From: Methanoculleus methanifontis
GTDB lineage: Archaea > Halobacteriota > Methanomicrobia > Methanomicrobiales > Methanoculleaceae
Length of the DNA stretch: 64,000 bases
NCBI RefSeq assembly: GCF_030464365.1
Contig: NZ_VCYI01000001.1
Location: 124,001 to 188,000 of the forward strand
Direction: 5' to 3'
Position numbers and translations under genes: made by a program. Under the pieces are notes generated by a model. It saw nothing but the letters and a program-made list of their open reading frames with translations. It had not been told where the DNA came from and did no database searches. Positions within the stretch are counted from its first letter, which is position 1. Each line of letters begins with the position of its first letter. Shown here one piece after another: positions 14,440 through 23,667 of the stretch.

Positions 14440-17057
14440 CGCTCACTCCTCTCCCCGTTCGCCATCCTCTGGAGCCTGCAGAGGGCGTTCAGTGCCTCAA
14501 TTGGTGTCATCTCATCGGGATTCATGTTTTTAAGTTCTCCGACCGCCGGGTTCTCCTCCACGACCCCCTCACCGGGATCAACGAGGAGCATCTGGGTGTA
14601 GCGGGGAGCCCGCGAACCGGCTGAGAACTCCCGTGTCGACGCCTCTTTCAGGAGTTCCATAGCCCGGTCGGTCACCTTCTTCGGGATCCCGGCAAGGTGC
14701 GCTACGTGGACACCGTAACTCCGGTCGGTCGCGCCGGGGATAATTTTTCTGAGGAAGACAACATCCTGTCCGGTATCCTTCACCGCAAAGTGGAAGTTCT
14801 TCACCCGCTTGAGCGATCCTTCGAGGTCGATCAGGTCGTGGAAGTGTGTCGCAAAGAGTGTCCGGGGGCCGGCGACCGCCTTCCCGTGCAGGAACTCCAC
14901 CACCGCCCGGGCAATCGAGCACCCGTCCAGCGTGCTCGTCCCCCGCCCGATCTCATCGAGGATAACGAGACTTCGCGGGGTCGCGTTATTCAGGATGTTC
15001 GCGAGTTCCAGCATCTCGACCATGAACGTCGACTGCCCGGAGGCGAGGTCGTCGAACGCCCCGACCCGGGTGAAGACGCGGTCGACGATCCCGACGGTGG
15101 CATGCCGGGCCGGGACGAAACTCCCCATCTGGGCCATGATGCAGCAGAGCGCCACCGCCCGCATGTAGGTGGACTTGCCCGCCATGTTCGCCCCGGTGAT
15201 GATCATGATCTGGTCGGCGGCGGAATCGAGTTCCGTGTCGTTCGGGACGAACGGGACCGGGAGGTGGCGCTCCACCACCGGGTGGCGGCCGTCGCGGATG
15301 ACGATCCGGCCGCTCTCCTCGATCGTGGGGCGGGTGTAACTGTAGCGGGCGGCGATCTCGGCGAGCGCCGCATAGACGTCGAGGAGCCCCACAGCCCGGG
15401 CGGTCGCCTGGAGGTCGGCGACCTCCGCCGCGAGCGTCCGGACGAGTTCGGCGTAGATCTCCGCTTCGAGGGCGCCAAGACGCTCTTCGGCGGTCGCGAT
15501 CATCGCCTCCTTCTCCCGGAGGTCGGGGATCGTGTAGCGCTCGCCGTTCGCGGTCGTCTGCCGCCGCTCGTACTCCGGCGGCACCAGGTGCAGGTTCGGT
15601 TTCGTCACCTCGATGTAGTAGCCGAAGACCCGGTTGTAGCCGATCTTGAGCGACTTGATCCCGGTTCTCTCCCGCTCCTGTTGCTGGAACTCCGCGATCC
15701 AGTCCTTCCCGGTCGTTGCGAGGTGCCGGAGTTCGTCGAGTTTCTCGTTGAACCCCTCCCGGATCATCCCGCCGGACCTGGCGAGTGCCGGGGGGTCGTC
15801 AATGATCGCCCGGCCGACGAGGCCGGTGACGCGAGCATGGTCGCTCATCGCGTCGAGAGCCTCGCGGACCAGGGCCGGGGCGTCGGCAGGAATGAGCGCT
15901 TTTACGTCCGGGATCGCTTCGAGCGACTCCCCGAGCGTCGCGAGATCCCTCGGCCCGGCGTTCCCGTAGGCGATCCTTCCTGCAATCCGCTCGGTGTCGG
16001 CGAAGTCGCTGAGCGTTGCGCGCAGCGCCTGCCTATCGAGCGCGTGGTCAAAGAACCACTCCACCGCGTTGAGCCTGGCCTCGATGGCGTCCTTCCCGAG
16101 CAGGGGGGCGATCAGGAACGACCGCATCGTCCGGCTCCCCATCGATGTCTCTGTGGCGTCGAGCGCGGCAAGAAGGGTGTTCGCGTCGCCAACGCCGCGG
16201 ATCCCCGCCGTGATCTCCAGGTTCCGCAGGGTGATTGCGTCGAGCGCCATGTTCCCCGACGGAACCCGTGTCGAGAGCCCCGAGATGTGGGAGAGGGACG
16301 ACTGCTGCGTCTCCTGGGCGTAGTGGAGCGCCGCTCCGGCTGCGCTGATCGCGCCGGGCATTCCCGCGCACCCGTAGCCGTCGAGCGTTGCCGTTCCGAA
16401 CTGCCCGCAGAGGCGCTCACACGCTGCGTCAACGTCGAAGGCGTCGTCGCGGTAGCGGCTCACCGTCACCCCGAGGGCTTCGAGCCGGGCGGGGAGGCCG
16501 TCGCTGAGGCTCTCGGGAACGATCGTCTCCGTCGGGCGGTACCTGACAACCTCCGAGACGATCTCGGCGTAGTCGCGCCCGCCGCTGCCCGAGGAGACGA
16601 AGAACTCCCCGGTCGAGACATCCAGGAATGCGAGGCCGAAGGTCTCTTTTTGGTCAGGAGCGACCGCCATCAGGTAATGGGCGCCGGCTGAGGAGAGCAT
16701 CGAGGAGTCGATAAGGGTTCCCGGGGTGATCACCCTGGTGACCTCCCGCTTGACTACGCCTTTTGCGGTCTTCGGGTCCTCCACCTGGTCGCAGATCACC
16801 ACCTTGTAGCCCTTGTTCACCAGGCGGGCGATGTAGCCGTCGGCGGCGTGGTGGGGGACGCCCGCAAGCGGCATCCGGTCGCCGTTCTTGTCCCTGCCCC
16901 GGGCCGTCAGGGTGATGTCGAGTTCGCGGGCCACCACGCCGGCATCCTCGCCGAAGGTCTCGTAGAAGTCCCCCATCCGGAAGAAGAGGATGGCGTCGGG
17001 GTACCGGGCTTTCGCTGAATAATACTGCCGCATTGCCGGGGTCGGTCCGTCGGTCAT
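14436..17057 (-). CDS. mutS: DNA mismatch repair protein MutS
   Basis: An 873-residue MutS1-type protein. The mismatch-reading F-x-E motif is in GDFYETFGEDAG near residues 29-40. The connector, lever and clamp regions follow in normal order. The ATPase domain has Walker A TGANMAGKSTYMR, the DDLASGQSTFMVEM block, Walker B LVILDEIGRGTST and the FATHFHDL switch. The C-terminus carries the helix-turn-helix dimer contact before residues AMANGERSER. It is the first gene of the mutS-mutL pair and diverges from leuC. Confidence 0.97.
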   Translation of the reverse strand: MTDGPTPAMRQYYSAKARYPDAILFFRMGDFYETFGEDAGVVARELDITLTARGRDKNGDRMPLAGVPHHAADGYIARLVNKGYKVVICDQVEDPKTAKGVVKREVTRVITPGTLIDSSMLSSAGAHYLMAVAPDQKETFGLAFLDVSTGEFFVSSGSGGRDYAEIVSEVVRYRPTETIVPESLSDGLPARLEALGVTVSRYRDDAFDVDAACERLCGQFGTATLDGYGCAGMPGAISAAGAALHYAQETQQSSLSHISGLSTRVPSGNMALDAITLRNLEITAGIRGVGDANTLLAALDATETSMGSRTMRSFLIAPLLGKDAIEARLNAVEWFFDHALDRQALRATLSDFADTERIAGRIAYGNAGPRDLATLGESLEAIPDVKALIPADAPALVREALDAMSDHARVTGLVGRAIIDDPPALARSGGMIREGFNEKLDELRHLATTGKDWIAEFQQQERERTGIKSLKIGYNRVFGYYIEVTKPNLHLVPPEYERRQTTANGERYTIPDLREKEAMIATAEERLGALEAEIYAELVRTLAAEVADLQATARAVGLLDVYAALAEIAARYSYTRPTIEESGRIVIRDGRHPVVERHLPVPFVPNDTELDSAADQIMIITGANMAGKSTYMRAVALCCIMAQMGSFVPARHATVGIVDRVFTRVGAFDDLASGQSTFMVEMLELANILNNATPRSLVILDEIGRGTSTLDGCSIARAVVEFLHGKAVAGPRTLFATHFHDLIDLEGSLKRVKNFHFAVKDTGQDVVFLRKIIPGATDRSYGVHVAHLAGIPKKVTDRAMELLKEASTREFSAGSRAPRYTQMLLVDPGEGVVEENPAVGELKNMNPDEMTPIEALNALCRLQRMANGERSER

Positions 17058-17161
17058 CGCTTCTCCTTATAGAATCCGCATGGAGTCACATAAGGGTACT
17101 GTCCCGGGAAAACGGCCGAAAAGGGCTCCGATTCACTGCACCACTCAGGCACCCCCGGACA

Positions 17162-17170
17162 AATTAAATA
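17162..17170 (+). promoter_or_regulatory. TATA box of the leuCDB operon
   Basis: AATTAAATA at 17162-17170 lies about 38 bases before ATG 17204. No Shine-Dalgarno sequence precedes the ATG, so a short leader of roughly ten bases is predicted. Confidence 0.5.
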
Positions 17171-17203
17171 CGTCCGGAACGCGTACCTGAGACACGATAC
17201 TGT

Positions 17204-18457
17204 ATGTCGGCGACTATCGCAGAAAAGATATTTTCGCAACGGTGCGGGAGACCCGTCCGCGCGGGAGAGGTTGTGATGGCACCCGTGGATGCAGCGATGA
17301 TCCACGACATCACCGGCCCGCTTGCGGTCAGGGTCTTTCGCGAGATGGGTGGAGAGCGCGTATTCGATCCCGAGCGGATCATTATGCTCTTCGACCACCA
17401 GGTACCCGCCGACTCGATACCCGCCGCCGAGAACCATGTCTTCATGCGGCAGTTTGCAGATGAGCAGGGGATCCACAACTACGACCTCCTCGAGGGCGTC
17501 TGCCACCAGGTCGTGATGGAGAAGGGGCGGGCGGCACCCGGCGAGATCGTCGTCGGGACCGACTCCCATACCTGCACCTACGGTGCGGCGGGGGCGTTTG
17601 CGACCGGGATCGGCTCGACCGATATGGGGTTCGTCCTGAAGTTCGGGGCGCTCTATTTCCGGGTGCCCGAGAGCATCCGGATCAAGGTCGAGGGTGCGTT
17701 CGGCCGGAGGGTGGGGGCGAAAGATCTCATCCTCTCCCTCGCCGGCGACATCGGCGCGGACGGGGCGACCTATATGGCGCTCGAGTTCACCGGCGCCGCC
17801 ATGCATGATATGAGCATGGCGGGCCGGATGACCTGCGCGAACATGGCGATCGAGATGGGGGCGAAGGCCGGGATCGTCCAGCCCGATGCGGCTACCTGGG
17901 ACTACGTCACCGCCCGCCGCGATATCGAGCCGTTCGACCTTGCGGGCGACGAGGACGCGGAGTACCGGGAGCGCCGCCGCTATGACGTCACCGACCTTGC
18001 CCCGCAGGTCGCCGTCCCGCACAACGTCGACAACGTCGTGGACGTGACGAAGGCAGCGGGAACAAAGGTCGACCAGGTCTTCATCGGTTCCTGCACGAAC
18101 GGCCGCTACGAAGACCTCGTCGAGGCGGCCGAGGTTCTCGGGAACGCCGACCGGTTCGCGGACGGTGTAAGGGTGATCGTCATCCCGGCCTCGCGGACGG
18201 AGTATCTCAAGGCTCTCCGGGCCGGGCTCATCGAGCGGTTCGTCGAGGCGGGCGCACTCGTCGAAGCGCCCTGCTGCGGCCCCTGCATGGGTGGGGCGTT
18301 CGGCCTCCTGGCCCCCGGCGAGGTCTCGCTCTCGACGTCGAACCGGAACTTCCGGGGGAGGCAGGGGAGCACGCAGGCGTCGGTCTACCTCTCCTCGCCG
18401 GCGACGGCGGCGGCGAGCGCCCTCTACGGCGAGATCACCGACCCGAGGGAGGTGTGA
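17204..18457 (+). CDS. leuC: 3-isopropylmalate dehydratase large subunit (homoaconitase family)
   Basis: A 417-residue aconitase-family large subunit that isomerises 2-isopropylmalate to 3-isopropylmalate in leucine synthesis. [4Fe-4S] cluster cysteines are in [12 protein letters not shown] and CCGPCMGG. Substrate-site blocks are FDHQVPADS and [25 protein letters not shown]. Methanogens also carry a paralogous homoaconitase for coenzyme B synthesis. The large subunit alone does not separate the two, but the small subunit next to it lacks the YLRT loop of homoaconitase, favouring LeuC. It heads leuC-leuD-leuB. Confidence 0.87.
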   Translation: MSATIAEKIFSQRCGRPVRAGEVVMAPVDAAMIHDITGPLAVRVFREMGGERVFDPERIIMLFDHQVPADSIPAAENHVFMRQFADEQGIHNYDLLEGVCHQVVMEKGRAAPGEIVVGTDSHTCTYGAAGAFATGIGSTDMGFVLKFGALYFRVPESIRIKVEGAFGRRVGAKDLILSLAGDIGADGATYMALEFTGAAMHDMSMAGRMTCANMAIEMGAKAGIVQPDAATWDYVTARRDIEPFDLAGDEDAEYRERRRYDVTDLAPQVAVPHNVDNVVDVTKAAGTKVDQVFIGSCTNGRYEDLVEAAEVLGNADRFADGVRVIVIPASRTEYLKALRAGLIERFVEAGALVEAPCCGPCMGGAFGLLAPGEVSLSTSNRNFRGRQGSTQASVYLSSPATAAASALYGEITDPREV

Positions 18458-18460
18458 ATC

Positions 18461-18952
18461 ATGCGAGTCTGGAAGTTCGGCAACGATATCGATACGGATG
18501 CGATCATCCCCGGCCGGTTCCTCACGATCTACGATCCGGCGGAACTCGCGAAGCACGTGTTCGAGGGGACGCGGGACGAGTTCGCGAAGGAGGCGCGGGA
18601 GGGCGACGTCGTGGTCGGAGGCAGCAACTTCGGGTGCGGCTCCTCCCGCGAGCACGCGCCGCTCGCGCTCCTCGGCGCCGGGGTGAAGGTCGTGGTCGCG
18701 AAGTCGTTTGCACGGATCTTCTACCGGAACGCCGTCAACACCGGGCTCCTGCCCCTGGTCTCTGCCGGGGCGGAGAGCATCCGGGACGGCGAGACTGTCA
18801 CGGTGAACCTCGCCGGAGGTTACATCGAGGTGAACGGCAGACGGCTCGCGATCGAGCCGGTGCCCGGGTTCATGAAGGAGATTATCGATGCTGGCGGCCT
18901 GGTGGCCTACGCAAAAGATCTGGATGAGGTGAAGACATGCAGCACAGAGTAG
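18461..18952 (+). CDS. leuD: 3-isopropylmalate dehydratase small subunit
   Basis: A 163-residue swivelling-domain subunit. It opens with [18 protein letters not shown]. The substrate-specificity loop reads R-F-L-T-I, not the Y-L-R-T known for methanogen homoaconitase small subunits, so isopropylmalate is the likelier substrate. [15 protein letters not shown] is the phosphate/carboxylate-binding block. GGGAGGTGTG before ATG 18461 is a strong ribosome binding site. The gene overlaps leuB by 16 bases, indicating coupled expression. Confidence 0.87.
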   Translation: MRVWKFGNDIDTDAIIPGRFLTIYDPAELAKHVFEGTRDEFAKEAREGDVVVGGSNFGCGSSREHAPLALLGAGVKVVVAKSFARIFYRNAVNTGLLPLVSAGAESIRDGETVTVNLAGGYIEVNGRRLAIEPVPGFMKEIIDAGGLVAYAKDLDEVKTCSTE

Positions 18953-20058
18953 CCGCAATCGGCGGGGACGGTATCGGGCCCGAGATCGTCGCGGCGGGAA
19001 AGGAAGTCCTTGATTCCGCGGGCGAGCGCTATGGGTTCGACATCGCCTGGACGGACTTTGATATCGGGGCCGACCGCTATCTCGCGACCGGTGAACTCCT
19101 GACCGAAGAGGATATCCGGGAACTCTCGAAGTTTTCCTCGATCTACTTCGGGTCGATCGGCGACGACCGGGTGAAGCCCGGGATCCTCGAGAAGGGCATC
19201 CTGCTCGCGATCCGGTTCCACTTCGACCAGTTCATCAACCTCCGGCCGATCAAACTCCTCGACGGTGTTGAGACACCGCTCGCGAACAAGCGTCCGAAGG
19301 ATATCGACTTCGTCGTCGTCCGGGAGAACACCGAAGACTTCTACGTCGGGATCGGCTCCCGATTTGCCGGACGGCGCGAGCAGAAGACCCTCGAGGTCGT
19401 CCGCGACCTCTACAGCGTCAGGTTCGGCCTCGACGTCGAGACCGATGCCGACGAGCTTGCCTACCAGATCGGCGTCGTCACCCGGCCGGGTGCGGAGCGG
19501 GCGATCCGCTACGCCTTCGACCTCGCCGCAGCGAGGGAGAAGAAGGTCACGTCGGTCGACAAAGCAAACGTCCTCTCCGACGTCTACGGCCTCTGGCGGG
19601 ACGTCTTCACCGACGTCGCCACCGGGTACCCCGACGTCAGGACGGAGTTCAACTTCGTCGACGCCGTCACGATGTGGTTCGTCAAGAACCCCGAGTGGTT
19701 CGACGTCGTCGTCACCCCGAACATGTTCGGCGACATTATCACCGACCTCGGTGCCATGATCCAGGGCGGGCTCGGGCTCGCCCCCGGCGGAAACATCAAC
19801 CCCGCGGGCACCTCGATGTTTGAGCCGATCCACGGTTCGGCGCCGAAGTATCGCGGCCAGGACGTCACGAATCCGCTCGCCACCGTCTGGGCGGGCTCGA
19901 TGCTCCTCGACCACCTCGGCGAGCACGAGGCCGCGGCGGCCGTTCTCCGGGCGATCGAGAGGAGTATCCTCGACGGATACGTCACCCGGGATATGGGCGG
20001 CGCGAAGAAGACGAGCGAGATCGGGCGGCACCTCGCGTCGCTTGTGAAGACGGTGTAG
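18937..20058 (+). CDS. leuB: Isopropylmalate/isocitrate-type decarboxylating dehydrogenase, probably LeuB
   Basis: A 373-residue beta-decarboxylating dehydrogenase that would oxidise 3-isopropylmalate to 2-oxoisocaproate with NAD. It has [14 protein letters not shown] at the N-terminus, the substrate-binding [23 protein letters not shown], the catalytic lysine region [11 protein letters not shown], and the metal/cofactor region [16 protein letters not shown] with [15 protein letters not shown]. It is some 25-40 residues longer than other methanogen LeuB/AksF proteins and resembles the tartrate-dehydrogenase-like branch. Its place behind leuCD supports LeuB; a role in coenzyme B synthesis (AksF) is the alternative. 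Confidence 0.82.
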   Translation: MQHRVAAIGGDGIGPEIVAAGKEVLDSAGERYGFDIAWTDFDIGADRYLATGELLTEEDIRELSKFSSIYFGSIGDDRVKPGILEKGILLAIRFHFDQFINLRPIKLLDGVETPLANKRPKDIDFVVVRENTEDFYVGIGSRFAGRREQKTLEVVRDLYSVRFGLDVETDADELAYQIGVVTRPGAERAIRYAFDLAAAREKKVTSVDKANVLSDVYGLWRDVFTDVATGYPDVRTEFNFVDAVTMWFVKNPEWFDVVVTPNMFGDIITDLGAMIQGGLGLAPGGNINPAGTSMFEPIHGSAPKYRGQDVTNPLATVWAGSMLLDHLGEHEAAAAVLRAIERSILDGYVTRDMGGAKKTSEIGRHLASLVKTV

Positions 20059-20102
20059 GGCCGCCACCAGTATCAGCATCTCATGTGAAGTCGTGAAGCC
20101 CT

Positions 20103-20120
20103 GAAGTTGTTAACAACTTC
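20103..20120. repeat. 18-base perfect palindrome after leuB
   Basis: GAAGTTGTTAACAACTTC reads the same on both strands. It lies 45 bases after the leuB stop and could fold as a transcript-end hairpin or bind a dimeric protein. Confidence 0.6.
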
Positions 20121-20225
20121 CTTCGCGTTCTTCGCGGCTTCGCGTGAGACCTGATTGCTACCCCTATTACAACCTCACGCGAAGAACGACGGATGAGACA
20201 TCCGGAGTTTGAGCACCGCAGGTGC
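20120..20225. repeat. Dispersed repeat, CTTCGCG/CACGCGAAG type plus GCACC hairpin
   Basis: A 23-base block at 20120-20142 is repeated identically at 54561-54583. CTTCGCGTGAG (20138-20148) and CTCACGCGAAG (20174-20184) are perfect 11-base inverted arms with a 25-base spacer. GCACC-GCA-GGTGC follows at 20213-20225, the same hairpin found in the 10.4 kb tandem repeat and at 54.4 kb. This looks like an intergenic REP/BIME-like family; it occupies most of the gap between leuB and the next gene. Confidence 0.75.
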
Positions 20226-20299
20226 GACCCGCGAAGACAGGTTGCTGGCAGTCACACAGACTTCGTGACGACCTCCTGGACATCCCCGCAGATCCCGTC

Positions 20300-20308
20300 T
20301 TTTATATC
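20300..20308 (+). promoter_or_regulatory. TATA box of the solitary nitrogenase-like gene
   Basis: TTTTATATC at 20300-20308 lies about 32 bases before ATG 20336, so the gene has its own promoter with a very short leader. Confidence 0.55.
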
Positions 20309-20335
20309 CCCGCACCGCCATGATCTTGTGGACCG

Positions 20336-21499
20336 ATGCAGGAAGAGCAGCAAACACCGTGCGAAAACCCTCTCTGGCCGTGTGCGATGACCGGGGCGGT
20401 CGCCTGTCTTTCGGGGTTCGCGGATATCGCCGTCGTCGTCCACGGTTCGAGCGGGTGCTACTTCTACCCCGCGTCGCTCGTCGGCGTCCCCATCCACGGG
20501 ACGTTCCTCGTCGAGAACGAGGTCATCTTCGGCACGGAGTCCCGCCTCGCGGAGGTGATCCGGGAACTCGCCGGCCGCTACGCCCGGATAGCCGTGGTCA
20601 ACACCTGCGTGCCCGCGATCATGGGCGAGGATATGGGCGACCTTGCCGGCGACGGGCAGATTTTCTTCGTCGACAGCCCGGGGTTCCTCGGCGACCTCGA
20701 GGCCGGGTACCGCCGTGCGCTCGATACGATCGCGCCGGTGGTCGACCCCGATACCCCCGGCGTCAACATCGACGGCATCTGCCGCACCGACCCCTTCTGC
20801 CGGGGGAACGCCCTCGAGGCACGGCGCCTGCTCAACCTTGCAGGCGTCGATGTCGCCGCCACCTTCTGCCTGGACCGTTACGCCGCGACCCGCCGGGCGG
20901 CGCCGTTCACCGTCGGGACGAACCCGGACATCGCGAGCGGTGTCGGGACGTGGTGCGGCTCGCTGCTCGGCCTCGATGCCGTCCGCGAGACCTTTGAGCG
21001 GCTTGGCGCCGTAATCGACGGCGTGGATACCCGCCCGGTCATGGACGAAGTCGCGTGGGCCGATGCCCGGATCCGGAAAGCCTGCGAGAAGTATCTCAGG
21101 AGGTTCGACCCGCCCCGCGTGGCGATCGCCGGCGGGCACGCCTACGCTGCGTTTGCCGCCGACCTCCTCGACCGGTATCTCGGTGCCGAGATCGCCTGCG
21201 TCGCCGCCCGGAACGGCTCCTCCGGCGACGGCATCACTCACACAACCGACTTCTCGGTCATCCGGGAGATGATCCGGGACGCCGAACCCGATCTTATCCT
21301 CGGCTCCTCCTACGAGCGGGCGATCGCTCCCGGCGCCGCGTTTGTCGGGTTGACGCTGCCGCTCCGGGACAGGGTCACGCTCTCCTCTCACGCGGTCGCC
21401 GGGGTGGAAGGGGCGCTCCGGCTGATGGAAGAGGTGCTCAACGCCTGTATCAACCGGAACCGGGCGAAACGCGGTGATCTGTTCACGCCCTCCCGGTGA
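20336..21499 (+). CDS. Short nitrogenase component-1-like protein (NifD/NifK superfamily)
   Basis: A 387-residue protein of the nitrogenase component-1 superfamily, much shorter than NifD or NifK (about 450-520). Three cysteines stand where P-cluster ligands lie in NifD and BchN: Cys16 in WPCAMTGA, Cys41 in HGSSGCYFY and Cys91 in VVNTCVPAIMGED. The block VENEVIFGTESRL and a later SPGFLGDLEAGYRRAL also match the superfamily. Extra cysteines sit at 9 and 24. It has its own promoter and no reductase gene beside it; a NifH-like gene with a second component-1-like protein lies 3.7 kb away. It does not match my recollection of CfbD (F430 synthesis), so the function is open. Confidence 0.75.
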   Translation: MQEEQQTPCENPLWPCAMTGAVACLSGFADIAVVVHGSSGCYFYPASLVGVPIHGTFLVENEVIFGTESRLAEVIRELAGRYARIAVVNTCVPAIMGEDMGDLAGDGQIFFVDSPGFLGDLEAGYRRALDTIAPVVDPDTPGVNIDGICRTDPFCRGNALEARRLLNLAGVDVAATFCLDRYAATRRAAPFTVGTNPDIASGVGTWCGSLLGLDAVRETFERLGAVIDGVDTRPVMDEVAWADARIRKACEKYLRRFDPPRVAIAGGHAYAAFAADLLDRYLGAEIACVAARNGSSGDGITHTTDFSVIREMIRDAEPDLILGSSYERAIAPGAAFVGLTLPLRDRVTLSSHAVAGVEGALRLMEEVLNACINRNRAKRGDLFTPSR

Positions 21500-21518
21500 G
21501 CCGCCGCATCTGGCATAA

Positions 21519-21527
21519 GATATTTAT
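21519..21527 (+). promoter_or_regulatory. TATA box of the small helical protein gene
   Basis: GATATTTAT at 21519-21527 predicts transcription start near 21549, giving a leader of about 45 bases that contains the ribosome binding site GGGAGGG at 21581-21587. Confidence 0.5.
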
Positions 21528-21593
21528 CAGTCGGCGGATACCGGGGTGCCGGTTCGTCCGCAGGGCGGGCCGGTACGAGAGGGAGGGTATGAC

Positions 21594-21800
21594 ATGACAC
21601 ATCACGGCGGATACGGTGCCCATGATATGCTTCTCGCGAAGATGTACGATCTTCTCGACGAGAACGAGATGCGGCAACTGATGATACGGATGATCGAGTC
21701 CCGCATCAAGATGAAAGAACAGTATATCGAGACGATGCAGTATAAGGTCGGGACCTACAAGATGGCACGGGACATGCTCGAGAAGGGCATGAAGAAGTGA
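21594..21800 (+). CDS. Small helical protein, unknown function
   Basis: A 68-residue protein beginning MTHHGGYGAHDMLLAKMYDL. The His/Gly-rich head (residues 1-10) could bind a metal; the rest is a charged, Met-rich, all-helical segment (MRQLMIRMIESRIKMKEQ) with coiled-coil character. GGGAGGG seven bases before ATG 21594 fixes the start; the frame is open further upstream without a comparable site. Codon use matches the neighbours. I do not recognise the family. It is transcribed in the same direction as the preceding nitrogenase-like gene but from its own promoter. Confidence 0.65.
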   Translation: MTHHGGYGAHDMLLAKMYDLLDENEMRQLMIRMIESRIKMKEQYIETMQYKVGTYKMARDMLEKGMKK

Positions 21801-21870
21801 GCGCCGGGTTCGGGAGCGTTCCCCGCCGGGGATCGTCTCCTCTTTTTTACATCATGACGAATGTACCGGT

Positions 21871-22350
21871 ATGAATCTGACGATCAGGGAATACCTTGAT
21901 GAGGATTTTCTCGCGGTCTGCGGCCTCGAGCGGGAGAACAGCCCGAGAGGCTGCAAGCCCGAGGTCTTCATCCGGCAGGCCGGCGTCCTCTTCGCCGATA
22001 CCTTTCTCGTTATGGAATGCGGCGGGAAGGTGGTCGGCTACACCATCGGGGCTCTCGTCCAGCACCGGCAGACAACGGGTTGGATCGTCCGGCTGGTGGT
22101 GGGGGAGCGGTACCGGCGCAGGGGGTTCGGGAAGGGCCTCGTTGCGGCCGTCATCGCCGCTCTCCGGGAGCGGGGAGCGTATGAGGTCTGCCTCTCGGTC
22201 GCGCCGGGGAACCGTGCCGCCCGGGCGCTCTACGAGAGGCACGGCTTTCGAGAGACGGACTTTTTTCCGGCCTACTTCGGCGAGGGGGGCGATCGCTGTA
22301 TCCTCCGAAGAGACCTCACCGGCCGGGAAGATTTAATCTGTTCAGGTTGA
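21871..22350 (+). CDS. GNAT N-acetyltransferase, RimI-like
   Basis: A 159-residue GCN5-type acetyltransferase. The acetyl-CoA pyrophosphate loop is V-x-x-x-x-R-x-x-G: RLVVGERYRRRGFGKGL (residues about 73-89). The C-terminal signature is NRAARALYERHGFRETDFFP, as in RimI and archaeal Ard1 proteins, which acetylate protein N-termini. The C-terminus is longer than in typical RimI. Substrate is unknown. The start at 21871 has no strong ribosome binding site and a T-run lies just before it. Confidence 0.82.
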   Translation: MNLTIREYLDEDFLAVCGLERENSPRGCKPEVFIRQAGVLFADTFLVMECGGKVVGYTIGALVQHRQTTGWIVRLVVGERYRRRGFGKGLVAAVIAALRERGAYEVCLSVAPGNRAARALYERHGFRETDFFPAYFGEGGDRCILRRDLTGREDLICSG

Positions 22351-22365
22351 GATCTGTGCGATACC

Positions 22366-22953
22366 ATGCCTCTCACTACTTTCCGCATAGGAGAACCGTT
22401 CAAACCGGTGCCACAGTTCCGGTCGTACCTCTACGCGTCCCTGATCCTGGCTGTCGTCGTCTTCGTCCTGCCGTGGCTCGCTCCCATCGTCATCTTCAGC
22501 CGGCTGCCCGTCGCTCTCGCCTTCGCCGTCCCGGTGCTCGCCATCGTTGTCTTCGTCGCCTACTGGATACCGCTCTACCACGAGAGCATCGTCTACCGGC
22601 TCACCGTCACCGAGGTGACCTGGCAGCGCGGGGTCTGGTTCCGGCAGACGGGGATCGTTCCCTACAACCGGATAACGAACGTCGATATCACCCAGGGCCC
22701 CCTGATGCGGTTCTTCTCCTTCTCGGCCGTTCGAGTGCAGACCGCGGGCTACTCGGCCCAGGCACAGGCGGAGATCGTCATCAACGGGATCGCGGACCCG
22801 AGGGATCTCCAGGAGAAGATCATGAACTTCGTCCGGACGACCGGGCCGGTCGCCGCGACCGGCGGCGAGCCGGAAGAGGGGGCGGCTGCCGATGCGGTGG
22901 TGGCAGAACTCCGGGCGATCCGGCGGCTGCTCGAAGGCCGGCAGGAGCGGTAG
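22366..22953 (+). CDS. Membrane protein with bacterial PH-like (bPH2) domain
   Basis: A 195-residue protein of the YdbS/bPH2 (formerly DUF304) type. Two membrane helices (residues about 22-64) precede a PH-like beta domain, with VTWQRGVWFRQTGIVPYNRITNVDITQGPLMRFF as the diagnostic stretch (conserved IPY-x-R-I-x-N-V). The last 40 residues form a helical, Glu-rich tail. Such proteins are membrane-associated and of unknown biochemical role. The ATG lies 13 bases after the acetyltransferase stop, so the two probably share a transcript. Confidence 0.82.
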   Translation: MPLTTFRIGEPFKPVPQFRSYLYASLILAVVVFVLPWLAPIVIFSRLPVALAFAVPVLAIVVFVAYWIPLYHESIVYRLTVTEVTWQRGVWFRQTGIVPYNRITNVDITQGPLMRFFSFSAVRVQTAGYSAQAQAEIVINGIADPRDLQEKIMNFVRTTGPVAATGGEPEEGAAADAVVAELRAIRRLLEGRQER

Positions 22954-22985
22954 ATACTTTTTTTAGATACAGGGAGGTGGGGGGC

Positions 22986-23459
22986 TTACCTCCCACTGAT
23001 CGTCTCCCGCTTGATGACCAGGACCGGCTGGCGGGCGTTCTTGATCACGTACTCTGAGACCGACCCGAGGAGGCGTTCGCGGATGTTCGACCGGCCGTGA
23101 GAGCCGATGACGATGAGCGACGCTCCTTCCGCATCGGCCGCGGCCACGATCTCCTTTCCCGGGGTGCCGACGGGCGTCCGGACGGTCACCTTCACGCCCT
23201 GCCTCTCGAGCGCCCGGCGGGTGTCGATGATCCGGTGCTGGATCTCTTCCCGCAACTCTTTCTGGGTCTCGGTCTCCCGGTCGGGCACGGTTCCAAGGAA
23301 CCCCTGCCCGCCCGAGGCGATCAGCGTGATCTCCTTTGAGTCGATAACGTGGACGAGGACGATTTCCCGGGTTCCCGCCTCGTGCAGCACGGGGATATAG
23401 TCCAGCACCTTCATGGAGGGTTCTGAAAAGTCTGTGGGAAACAGGATGCGTTCAAACAT
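22986..23459 (-). CDS. Universal stress protein (UspA family)
   Basis: A 157-residue UspA-fold protein beginning MFERILFPTDFSEPSM. The nucleotide-binding signature G-x2-G-x9-G-S/T is seen as GSHGRSNIRERLLGSVSEYV near the C-terminus, so it is probably an ATP-binding member. The frame is open far upstream, but ATG 23459 fits the family start. On the minus strand GGAGTGAG lies just before it. Convergent with the PH-domain gene. It probably helps in stress adaptation, as inferred from family only. Confidence 0.88.
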   Translation of the reverse strand: MFERILFPTDFSEPSMKVLDYIPVLHEAGTREIVLVHVIDSKEITLIASGGQGFLGTVPDRETETQKELREEIQHRIIDTRRALERQGVKVTVRTPVGTPGKEIVAAADAEGASLIVIGSHGRSNIRERLLGSVSEYVIKNARQPVLVIKRETISGR

Positions 23460-23667
23460 ACTGGCACTCACTCCGATGAGACCTTTTCTGCAGAAGAGGT
23501 ATAAAAGAGATTGTGTGGACGCCGGAGGACGAGGTGGGTGCCGGGGGTTGCTATACGGGATGTGTATCATACCCGACGGGGTCCCCCTCCGGAGCTTCAT
23601 GTGGTTTGCCATCTCTGAAGATCTGCGGTCCATTTACGTTCTTTTTACGAAGAAAACAGGCAGAAGG

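Noticed and set aside
14697-16691. A 664-codon plus-strand frame inside mutS
   Set aside because: Antisense shadow of mutS; composition is Arg/Gly/Pro/Asp-rich and no motif is visible.
17054-18958. A 634-codon minus-strand frame across leuC-leuD
   Set aside because: Antisense to a well-supported operon, with no recognisable domain.
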